DNA of 64,000 nt from Pseudomonas chlororaphis subsp. chlororaphis (GTDB taxonomy: Bacteria > Pseudomonadota > Gammaproteobacteria > Pseudomonadales > Pseudomonadaceae), in NCBI RefSeq assembly GCF_003945765.1, contig NZ_CP027712.1, forward strand, positions 930,001 to 994,000. The letters are read 5' to 3'. The notes beneath the pieces are model-generated. The model had not been told where the DNA came from and did no database searches. It was given only the letters and a program-made list of their open reading frames with translations. Position 1 is the stretch's first letter; each line of letters starts with the position of its first letter. Both the position numbers and the translations under genes were made by a program. Of this stretch, positions 45,979 through 53,253 are shown piece after piece.

Positions 45979-47250
45979 ATGCTCCCCTCTGCTCGCCTGG
46001 GCGACAAACACGTCTGCCCACTTCCAGGTCATGGCACCACCTCGATTACCTCCGCTTCCAGTGACATAAACATCAACTTCATGGGTGCCGCCCGAGTTGG
46101 AGACACCTGCGGTTGTGGTGCGGTTATTACCACGGGGTTTCCCTCGATCATCTTGAACGGGCGCCCAATGGCTCACCTGGGCAGCCCTACCAGTCACGGC
46201 GGAACGATCATCTCGGGCAGCCCCGATACTTTCGGAGGCTTCCAGTTCGGTGGTGCAGCAATCCAGGCTATCGTTGACTTCGCCAAGCTAGGTGCCGTGC
46301 GCGCGGACGGCTCAGTGAACGATCAGCTGATGTCTGAGCTGTTGGCCGATCCACAACTGGAGCAGCGCGCCTTGCTCTCGGGCGCTCTGGTGCAACCTGG
46401 CAGTTCGTCCTTAACAACCCCGAAGGAGCCGTTGACTCCCGAGCTAATCGCAGTCGCCGGCAGCCAGCACGACACAAGCTCGGGCAACCAAATGATGTTC
46501 ATCGGCCAGGCTGTGCGCGAGCTGGCTGAATTCAAGCGCAGCAAGCCTGCCCTGGCGCGGACGCTGGTGGTATTCACTCCGTCGTACAGTGAAGCAATGC
46601 TCAGTGCTGCACGCGGATCCGCCGATGGCTATGGTGCTGGCTTTATTGGCGTGGCCAACGTCCAGGAGCTGATCGACTACCTGAACCAAGGCAAGGACCG
46701 CAAGCAATCCCCCATCGAACACCTATCGCTATTCAGCCACGGAGTTCCGCATCGGATCGCCTTTGGCTATCAGCTTGCCGGGGACTTCCAAATGTCCTTG
46801 GATGTACTGAGCTACGATAAAATTTTACCTTCGGCGTTTACCAGTTCGGCGCAGATCGACAGTTACGCCTGTAGGACCGGCATGGGTAATCGCTCGGACT
46901 TCCCCGTCGAAGACGGCATTCAGTTCTTTCCGCAGACGAATGAGAGCCTGGCGCAGTTGCTGGCCAATCATCTGCAGATCAAGGTGCACGCCTTTGTTCG
47001 ACGCTCGGACTACAAGAACACCTGGGGTTCGTTCGATGAGCGCCGCATGGGCGATCTTTGCGGAATCAGTGGCAACGCAGCACCTGGGAAAGAATGGTGC
47101 AGGAAGTGGGGCACATTGAAGGACGAGCGAAAGCTATCTCACAAGAAACATAGGTTCACCTATCAGACCATGGGGGCCATCAACCCTGTGATCTCAGGTG
47201 ACACACCAGTTGGCGTACCAGGAGGCCATTTTGAGTTTCTACCGAAGTAA
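45979..47250 (+). CDS. PAAR-domain type VI effector with putative caspase-like (clan CD) C-terminal domain
   Basis: A 423-residue protein. Residues 1-90 form a PAAR spike domain (ARLGDKHVCPLPGHG...MGAARVGDTCGCGAVITTGFPSIILNGRPMAHLGSPTSHGG), the tip that type VI secretion systems load onto VgrG. No signal peptide is seen. The C-terminal part (about 165-395) has LSLFSHG with His254, then IDSYACRTG with Cys298, then LAQLLANHLQIKVHAFVRRSDY. A hydrophobic strand ending in HG followed by a strand ending in ACR is the His/Cys dyad layout of clan CD peptidases (caspases, CHAT, DUF4347-like). The last 27 residues, TMGAINPVISGDTPVGVPGG then HFEFLPK, recur downstream. AAGGATGATAA precedes the ATG. No vgrG, hcp or adaptor gene is nearby. 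The PAAR call is firm; the protease call is inference. Confidence 0.8.
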   Translation: MLPSARLGDKHVCPLPGHGTTSITSASSDININFMGAARVGDTCGCGAVITTGFPSIILNGRPMAHLGSPTSHGGTIISGSPDTFGGFQFGGAAIQAIVDFAKLGAVRADGSVNDQLMSELLADPQLEQRALLSGALVQPGSSSLTTPKEPLTPELIAVAGSQHDTSSGNQMMFIGQAVRELAEFKRSKPALARTLVVFTPSYSEAMLSAARGSADGYGAGFIGVANVQELIDYLNQGKDRKQSPIEHLSLFSHGVPHRIAFGYQLAGDFQMSLDVLSYDKILPSAFTSSAQIDSYACRTGMGNRSDFPVEDGIQFFPQTNESLAQLLANHLQIKVHAFVRRSDYKNTWGSFDERRMGDLCGISGNAAPGKEWCRKWGTLKDERKLSHKKHRFTYQTMGAINPVISGDTPVGVPGGHFEFLPK

Positions 47251-47806
47251 AGGCTTCTGGATAGCCGTCACAATTATTTCTCCCTTGCTGCTGACCGCGG
47301 CCAACTACGGACTCAAGGTAATGACGAGTGTATACAAGACAGACTTGGGCAACGGCGTAGTGATCTATGCCGACGATTACGTGAAGACCGGACGCTGGGT
47401 GTTCGACTGCGAGTATTCACGATTGATCAGCCGTGAGCCGCTGCCAGTCCCTCTCTCCGAACTGGAAAGCGTAGGGAGACTCACCATTGGCAATGCCCTC
47501 CTGAAAGAGGTAGACGAGCAGCCTGCCAAGGAGGCATTGAAGGCTGTTACGGGCAATCGCGACTGGTATAAGAATCTGCGCTATCTCTACTCTGCACTGG
47601 ATGAGAGTAGCGACTTGAATTCCCATGCGTTCTATCTGGTCGCCCAGCACGCTGGCCGGTCATGGGCTGTGGAGGTAGACCAGTCAATCGGCTACGACGG
47701 CATGTCTCACTTTACCGTGACTATTGAACCCTACGATCCCAAAACCTACGTGGACTACGCAAAGGCGCTCCAGGCCGCCGCCAAGAGCTGTCCTGTTCCA
47801 CAGTAA
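47231..47806 (+). CDS. Putative membrane-anchored immunity protein, copy 1
   Basis: A 191-residue protein with one N-terminal membrane helix (SKGFWIAVTIISPLLLTAANYGLKVM, about 5-30). A soluble domain of about 160 residues follows, expected to face the periplasm. TTG 47231 is chosen because AGGAGG lies 5 nt upstream, inside the codons for the conserved effector tail Pro-Gly-Gly. The gene overlaps the effector end by 20 bp. This tight overlap, the topology and the duplicated homologue downstream point to an immunity protein. I recognise no named family. Confidence 0.75.
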   Translation: MSFYRSKGFWIAVTIISPLLLTAANYGLKVMTSVYKTDLGNGVVIYADDYVKTGRWVFDCEYSRLISREPLPVPLSELESVGRLTIGNALLKEVDEQPAKEALKAVTGNRDWYKNLRYLYSALDESSDLNSHAFYLVAQHAGRSWAVEVDQSIGYDGMSHFTVTIEPYDPKTYVDYAKALQAAAKSCPVPQ

Positions 47807-47938
47807 AAGCAGGCACAGCTCCAGGAGCTGGTGGATCTGGTGAAACAGGACCAGACCATGGGAGCTATCAACCCTGTGATTTCAGGCGACACGCCCATTG
47901 GAGTACCAGGAGGCCATTTTGAGTTTCTACCGAAGTAA
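47807..47938 (+). pseudogene. Orphan C-terminal tail of a PAAR effector
   Basis: In frame directly after the immunity-1 stop are 43 codons plus stop, KQAQLQELVDLVKQDQ followed by TMGAINPVISGDTPIGVPGG and HFEFLPK. The last 27 residues match residues 397-423 of the upstream effector with one change (Val to Ile). The first 16 differ, so they probably come from the end of a different toxin. No start codon or PAAR domain is attached. It looks like a remnant left when an effector end plus its immunity gene was added or displaced. Confidence 0.8.
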
Positions 47939-48497
47939 GCCCTTCTGGATCGCAATAGCCATTTTCTCACCGCTACTACTGGTTGCGAGTTACTACGGGT
48001 TCAAGTTGATGACGAGCAAATTCAAGACGGATTTTGGCAACGGCGTGGTGATCTATGCCGACGATTATGTAAAGACCGGTCGCTGGGTGTTTGACTGTGA
48101 ATATTCGCGCTTGATCAGTCGTGAACCACTAACAGCACCAATAGCAGAGCTTGAAGGAACCGGGAAGCTAACAATCAGTGACATGTACTCCCTGAAAGAG
48201 ACTGACAGGGAGCAGGCAAAGGTGGCAATTAGAGCGATAACTGGAATTGACGGCTGGTACAAAAAACTACGCTATCTCTACTCCGGCCTGGATGAAAACA
48301 GCGATCTCAATTCGCACATTTTTGATCTGCTAGCCAGGCATGATGGTAGGCAGTGGGCATTGAAAGTTAGGCAGAGAATTAACTACCAGGGCAAGTCGAG
48401 TTTCAGGATTACTGCAGAGCCATACGATCCAGAAACTTACGTGGATTACGGCAAGGCACTCCAGGCCGCAGCCAAGAGCTGTCCTGCTCCACAGTAA
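47919..48497 (+). CDS. Putative membrane-anchored immunity protein, copy 2
   Basis: A 192-residue homologue of the preceding immunity-like protein along its full length. It has the same membrane anchor (SKPFWIAIAIFSPLLLVASYYGFKLM), shared blocks GNGVVIYADDYVKTGRWVFDCEYSRLISREPL and YLYS.LDE.SDLNSH, and C-terminus LQAAAKSCPAPQ. It starts at TTG with AGGAGG 5 nt upstream and overlaps the orphan tail by 20 bp, as copy 1 overlaps the intact effector. The base composition looks less GC-rich than the flanking core genes. It may protect against a variant toxin. Confidence 0.75.
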   Translation: MSFYRSKPFWIAIAIFSPLLLVASYYGFKLMTSKFKTDFGNGVVIYADDYVKTGRWVFDCEYSRLISREPLTAPIAELEGTGKLTISDMYSLKETDREQAKVAIRAITGIDGWYKKLRYLYSGLDENSDLNSHIFDLLARHDGRQWALKVRQRINYQGKSSFRITAEPYDPETYVDYGKALQAAAKSCPAPQ

Positions 48498-48639
48498 ATG
48501 GCGGGCCTGATCCTTTCCGTCCTTGAATCACCCTGAATGAGCACACGCTGACAGCTGCGGCGGGCAGGTAGCATTCGATTACGAGCCGCTCGCCACAGAT
48601 GATCGAGCCTGAACGAATGTCTGCACTCGCGGAACAGGC

Positions 48640-48667
48640 GTTCACTGCCGTACAGGCAGCCCCAACG
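48640..48667 (+). repeat. Solitary type I-F CRISPR-repeat-like hairpin, right copy
   Basis: The first 21 bases, GTTCACTGCCGTACAGGCAG plus C, match the type I-F repeat core as I remember it. The 7-base tail differs. The Cas6f-type stem CTGCC/GGCAG with loop GTACA is intact and is enclosed by an outer 7-bp stem, AGGCGTT (48636-48642) with AACGCCT (48664-48670). It lies 142 bp after immunity copy 2 and 145 bp before phoD, in the same orientation as the left copy. The rest of the gap 48498-48811 shows nothing definite. Confidence 0.7.
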
Positions 48668-48811
48668 CCTATCCCCCAGCATCCGCCAGTGCCGGGAATA
48701 ACACCGCGTCCCGTTTTTGCAGCCATGACATTTGCCAGCCCCGTCCCTTGTCATATCCCCTTCATCGCCGCCTACTAAGGTTGCCTTTTGACAGGTGGTC
48801 AGGGAGCAACC

Positions 48812-50353
48812 ATGAGCGATTTCACTCTCGGTCGGCGGCGTTTGATTCAGGTGGCGGGTGCGGGGTTGTTGCTGCCGGGGCTGGCGCCGGTGGTGATCGC
48901 GTCGCCCAAGGACCGGCCGAAGATGGTCGATGGCGTGCAATCCGGGGATTTGCTGGGCGATCGGGCGATGGTCTGGAGCCGTACCGACCGGCCGGCGCGG
49001 ATGGTGGTGGAGTGGGATACCCGCAGCCTGTTCAGCAATCCGCGGCGGTTTGTCTCGCCGCTGGTCGATGCCCGCACCGACTTCACCGCGCGGGTCGAGC
49101 TGGGCGGTTTACCCACCGATCAGGCGATTTTTTATCGGGTGTATTTCGAGGACGCGCAGACCGGCGTGCGCAGCAAGCCCTGGTTCGGCCATTTGCGCAG
49201 CGTGCCGCAGACTCGCCGCGATATCCGTTTTGTGTGGAGCGGCGACACCGTCGGCCAGGGTTTTGGCATCAACCCGGACATTGGCGGCATGCGCATCTAC
49301 GAGGCCATGCGCCGGCGCCTGCCGGACTTTTTTATCCACAGCGGCGACACCATTTACGCCGACGGCCCGGTGCCGGCGCAGTTGACCACCGAGAACGGCC
49401 GGGTGTGGCGCAATATCACCACCGAGGCCAAGAGCAAGGTCGCCGAGACCCTCGACGAATACCGCGGCAACTACCGCTACAACCTGCTGGACGAGAACGT
49501 GCGGCGCTTCAACGCCGAGGTGCCGCAGATCTGGCAGTGGGACGACCATGAGGTGGTCAACAACTGGTCGCCGAGCAAGGTGCTGGATGAGCGCTACACC
49601 AACAAAGATATCCACACCCTGGTGGGGCGTGCGCGGCAGGCCTGGCTGGAGTACGCGCCGATGCGCTTGCAGAGCGCCGACCAGGGCGGGCGCATCTATC
49701 GCAAGCTGAGCTACGGGCCGCTGCTGGATGTGTTCGTGCTGGACATGCGCAGCTATCGCGGCGGCAACGACGACAACCTTGGCGCGGCCAAGCCGTTCCT
49801 CGGCCGCGAACAGCTGGACTGGCTCAAGCAGGGGCTCAAGCACTCCAAGGCGCAGTGGAAGGTGGTGGCGGCCGACATGCCCATCGGCCTTGGCGTGCCG
49901 GACGGCGAGGTCAGCCCCGGCGTGCCGCGCTGGGAGGCGATCGCCAATGGCGACCCGGGCCCGGCCCAGGGCCGCGAGCTGGAGATCGCCGAGTTGCTGG
50001 CGTTCCTGCGCAAGCACAAGGTGCGCAACCATGTGTGGCTGACGGCGGATGTGCACTACTGCGCGGCGCACCATTACCACCCGGACCGCGCGGCGTTCCA
50101 GGATTTCGAACCGTTCTGGGAATTCGTCGCCGGGCCTTTGAATGCCGGCAGTTTCGGGCCCAACGCGCTGGACCAGACCTTCGGCCCGGAGGTGGTGTTC
50201 CAGAAGGCGCCGCCGGCGCAGAACACCTCTCCGTTCGCCGGGTTCCAGTTCTTCGGCGAGGTGCAGATCGAAGGGCAGAGCGGGGAGTTGAAGGTGACGC
50301 TGCGGGACCTGGACGGGGTGGCGGTGTTCGAGCGCAAGTTGCAGCCGGTGTAG
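48812..50353 (+). CDS. PhoD-like alkaline phosphatase/phosphodiesterase, Tat-exported
   Basis: A 513-residue protein of the PhoD-like phosphatase family, which act on phosphodiesters and phosphomonoesters outside the cytoplasm using Fe/Ca centres. The N-terminus LGRRRLIQVAGAGLLLPGLAPVVIASP is a twin-arginine signal (about 5-32). A PhoD N-terminal beta domain follows (about 35-140). The phosphatase domain has VWSGDT (about 146), FIHSGDTIYADGP (about 172-184), WDDHEVVNNW (about 245-254) and LTADVHYCAAHHY (about 410-422). ATG 48812 follows AGGGAGCAACC. No Pho box was found. Confidence 0.9.
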   Translation: MSDFTLGRRRLIQVAGAGLLLPGLAPVVIASPKDRPKMVDGVQSGDLLGDRAMVWSRTDRPARMVVEWDTRSLFSNPRRFVSPLVDARTDFTARVELGGLPTDQAIFYRVYFEDAQTGVRSKPWFGHLRSVPQTRRDIRFVWSGDTVGQGFGINPDIGGMRIYEAMRRRLPDFFIHSGDTIYADGPVPAQLTTENGRVWRNITTEAKSKVAETLDEYRGNYRYNLLDENVRRFNAEVPQIWQWDDHEVVNNWSPSKVLDERYTNKDIHTLVGRARQAWLEYAPMRLQSADQGGRIYRKLSYGPLLDVFVLDMRSYRGGNDDNLGAAKPFLGREQLDWLKQGLKHSKAQWKVVAADMPIGLGVPDGEVSPGVPRWEAIANGDPGPAQGRELEIAELLAFLRKHKVRNHVWLTADVHYCAAHHYHPDRAAFQDFEPFWEFVAGPLNAGSFGPNALDQTFGPEVVFQKAPPAQNTSPFAGFQFFGEVQIEGQSGELKVTLRDLDGVAVFERKLQPV

Positions 50354-50356
50354 TCA

Positions 50357-50439
50357 TGTAGGAGCGAGGATTGCCCGCGATGGCGGTATCAAGGCCGCTA
50401 CCGGCCTTTGGCCTATCGCGAGCAAGCTTCGCTCCTACA
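50357..50439. repeat. Inverted pair of REP units after phoD (BIME-like)
   Basis: TGTAGGAGCGAGGATTGCCC at 50357 and its inverted partner ATCGCGAGCAAGCTTCGCTC to 50439 face each other. A second inner inverted repeat (GGCCGCTACCGGCC region) lies between them. The pair lies in the short convergent gap between phoD and piuB, where a REP doublet can form a large hairpin in either transcript. Confidence 0.85.
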
Positions 50440-50454
50440 GAAGCGTGGAGTGGG

Positions 50455-52980
50455 TCAGTAGACGTCGCGGCGATAGCGGCCTTGTTCGATCAGCTGTTCG
50501 ACGACCTCGGCGCCCAGCACCTCGTTGAGCACCTGATCCACGCCCGAGGCCATGCCTTGCAGGCTGCCGCAGATGTAGATCGCGGCGCCGTCGGCCAGCC
50601 ATTGCTTGAGGCGTTCGGCCTGTTGGCGCAGGCGATCCTGGACGTAGATCTTCTCGGCCTGGTCGCGGGAGAACGCCAGGTCCAGGCGGCGCAGATCGCC
50701 GGCGGTCAGCCATTCCTGCAACTCGTCCTTGCAATAAAAGTCATGCTCGGCGTTGCGCTCGCCGAAGATCAGCCAGTTGTCTTGTTGGCCGTCGGCGATG
50801 CGCGCCTTGAGCAGGCTGCGCAAGCCGGCCAGGCCCGTGCCGTTACCCAGCAGGATCAGCGGGCAAGGCTCGGCCGGCAGATGGAAGCCGCTGTTGCGCC
50901 GCACCCGCAGGCTGATGGCCGAACCGACCGGCGCATGCTCGGTGAGCCAGCCGGAGCCGATGCCCAGGCTGCCGTCGGGGTGACGCTCCTGGCGCACCAG
51001 CAACTCCAGCTGGCCATCGCTGGCAATCGAGGCGATGGAGTATTCGCGCATGGCCAGCGGCACCAGGGCATCGACCAGCGCCTGGGCATGCAGGCCCACC
51101 AGGTGGGCACGGTTTTCCGGGAGCTGGCGGCTGGCCAGGGCCTGGGTCAGGGTTTCCGTCAGGCCGTCGAGCTGCACCGTGGCGCTGCCGTCCAGGCCGA
51201 GGCCGTCGAGGAAGAACTCGATGGCCCACGCGCAATTGCGCGGCAGCACTTCTACCAGGTCGCCGGCCAGCCAGCTGCTCGGCTGCGGTGGGGTGAGGCC
51301 CAGCAGGTAGACGCCCGAACCGCTGCTGTCCGGGTTCAACAGCTCGCGTTGGTTCAGGGTCCAGTTGTCGTAGGCGGGTGCCTGCCACAGGTCCACCGGC
51401 GCCTGGCCGATCAACTGGCCCAGTTGCTGCTGCCAGTGGCGCAAGGCGTAGCTGTCGCCGCTGTCGACTTCCACCGGGGCGAACAGGGTGTTGCCGCCAT
51501 GTTCGGCCAGCCAGCCATGCAGGCGCTTGGCAAAACCGCAGAAGTGCGGGTATTGCCGGTCGCCCAGGCCCAGTACGGCGTACTTGAGGTTGTCCAGGGA
51601 CAGGGCGCGGCCCAATACCTTGCGCTCGAAGCCCCGGGCGCTGTCCGGCGCTTCGCCGTCGCCGAAGGTGCTGACCACGAACAATGCGTTCTGGGTATTG
51701 AGCAGGTCCTGCTCGCTGACGCTGGCCAGCGGCTGGACCTTGGTCGGTACGCCGGCGGCCTGCAATTGCCCGGCGGTCTGCCAGGCCAGTTGTTCGGCGA
51801 AACCGCTCTGGCTGGCGAAGCCGATCAGCCAGGCCGAGGCATCGCCGGTGTCGGTGCTCAGGCCCTGGCGCGCGTCCTTGATCTGGCGTTTCTTGCGCCG
51901 GCGATCCAGGTACAGCAGCCAGCCGGTGATAAAGAACAGCGGCATGGTCAGCGAAGCAATGGTCACCAGGATCCGCCCGACAATGCCGAAGTAGCTGCCC
52001 ACGTGCAGGGCATAGATGCTGGTCAGCAGCTGGGCCTTAAGGCTCTTGTCGCTGTAGCGGTCATGGCGGCTGACCACGCCGCTCTTGGGGTCGATGGTGA
52101 TCTGGTTCAGCGCCCGGTCATGGGGCGAATTCTTCAGCAGGTAGAACACGGTCGCCGGCTGGCCGGCCACTGCTGGCATGCGGATGTTGTAGGAACTCAG
52201 GTCCTTGCCGGCGGTGCTGTAGATACCCAGCCACATGGCGTTGTAGTCGGCGGTCGGCGCCGGGCCCTTGGGCGGCGCGCCCCGGTTTTTCATGCGTTGG
52301 CTCTGTGGCGAGTCGGCCAGCAGTTTGTTCAGGCCCTTGTTGTACCACTCGTAGGACCAGGACAAGCCAGTCAGCGCGGCCAGTAGATAGAACAACAGGC
52401 ACCAGGTCCCGGCCACGGCGTGCAGGTCCCAGTTGAAGCCACGGCCTTTTTTCGCCCAGTCCAGGGTCAGCCAGGCGCGCCAGCTCGCCACCTGGCGCGG
52501 CCAGCGCAGGTAGAGGCCGGACAGGCAGAAGAAAATCAGGATCAGGGTGCAGGCGCCGGTGATCTGCCGGCCGCTGTCGCCCATGGCCAGGAAACGGTGC
52601 AGTTGCAGCATCAGGCCGAAGAAGTCCTGGCCCAGGGCGGCGCCCATGAATTCGCCGGTGTAGGGGTCGAAATAACGCATTTCGCCACGGCGCTGGCCTG
52701 GTGGCGGGGTGAACCACACGCGGGCAGCGTTGCCGCTGTCGGCTTCCACGGTGAGCATCGACACGGTCTTGCCCGAGGCCGCCTGGATTTTTTCCACCAG
52801 CTCGGCGGGTGGCAGGACGCCGGCCGGCTGCTTTTCCACCTGCAGTGTGGAAGGGTTGAGGGCACGCAGGATTTCATCCTGGAACGACACCGTCGCGCCG
52901 GTAATGCCCATCAAGGCCAGGACCAGGCCGGCGCTGATGCCGAAAAACCAGTGCAACTGGAACAGGGTTTTCTTCAACAC
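50455..52980 (-). CDS. piuB: PiuB-like PepSY membrane flavoreductase
   Basis: An 842-residue fusion. The N-terminal part (about 1-370) has about four membrane helices and PepSY-type domains ([30 protein letters not shown] near the start, later [35 protein letters not shown]). A flavodoxin-like domain (about 390-530, [14 protein letters not shown]) and an FAD/NADPH reductase module (about 560-842, [33 protein letters not shown]) follow. It probably moves electrons from NADPH across or to the membrane to reduce ferric siderophores. GTG 52980 follows GAGG. An upstream ATG at 53049 is possible. It sits beside piuA as in P. aeruginosa. Confidence 0.88.
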   Translation of the reverse strand: MLKKTLFQLHWFFGISAGLVLALMGITGATVSFQDEILRALNPSTLQVEKQPAGVLPPAELVEKIQAASGKTVSMLTVEADSGNAARVWFTPPPGQRRGEMRYFDPYTGEFMGAALGQDFFGLMLQLHRFLAMGDSGRQITGACTLILIFFCLSGLYLRWPRQVASWRAWLTLDWAKKGRGFNWDLHAVAGTWCLLFYLLAALTGLSWSYEWYNKGLNKLLADSPQSQRMKNRGAPPKGPAPTADYNAMWLGIYSTAGKDLSSYNIRMPAVAGQPATVFYLLKNSPHDRALNQITIDPKSGVVSRHDRYSDKSLKAQLLTSIYALHVGSYFGIVGRILVTIASLTMPLFFITGWLLYLDRRRKKRQIKDARQGLSTDTGDASAWLIGFASQSGFAEQLAWQTAGQLQAAGVPTKVQPLASVSEQDLLNTQNALFVVSTFGDGEAPDSARGFERKVLGRALSLDNLKYAVLGLGDRQYPHFCGFAKRLHGWLAEHGGNTLFAPVEVDSGDSYALRHWQQQLGQLIGQAPVDLWQAPAYDNWTLNQRELLNPDSSGSGVYLLGLTPPQPSSWLAGDLVEVLPRNCAWAIEFFLDGLGLDGSATVQLDGLTETLTQALASRQLPENRAHLVGLHAQALVDALVPLAMREYSIASIASDGQLELLVRQERHPDGSLGIGSGWLTEHAPVGSAISLRVRRNSGFHLPAEPCPLILLGNGTGLAGLRSLLKARIADGQQDNWLIFGERNAEHDFYCKDELQEWLTAGDLRRLDLAFSRDQAEKIYVQDRLRQQAERLKQWLADGAAIYICGSLQGMASGVDQVLNEVLGAEVVEQLIEQGRYRRDVY

Positions 52981-53101
52981 ATCGACCGCCTCGTTGGTTC
53001 TTAAGTCTGTGCCACGGCGCGCATTATGCCGTGAGTTGTCGAGAAACATTCTTTCTTACGCACAAAAGCCCCACTCATGAAAATGTGTGGGGCTTATGGG
53101 G

Positions 53102-53216
53102 TGTAGCCGCTGCCGAAGGCTGCGATCGATCTGGGCGGTATTCCGACAACGCGGGCGCGGGATCTAGAGATCGCTGAAGGCCTGCGGCCTTATCGCAGCC
53201 TTCGGCAGCGGCTACA
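53102..53216. repeat. Long REP-like inverted-repeat element, copy 2
   Basis: Ends TGTAGCCGCTGCCGA and TCGGCAGCGGCTACA with inner GGCTGCGATCGAT and ATCGCAGCC arms, 115 bp. It lies between piuA and piuB. Confidence 0.8.
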
Positions 53217-53253
53217 CGACGCCCGGATGCGCCAGGCGTCGCATTCCACCTCG

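Noticed and set aside
45979..47250. Complete type VI secretion locus
   Set aside because: No vgrG, hcp, adaptor or tss genes are in the window; only an orphan PAAR cassette is supported.
45704..48667. A CRISPR array
   Set aside because: Only two repeat-like units, almost 3 kb apart with genes between them, and no cas gene in the window; they are treated as solitary elements.
50371..52386. Long plus-strand open frame over piuB
   Set aside because: Shadow of the piuB coding frame; its start lies in a REP unit and no domain is recognisable.
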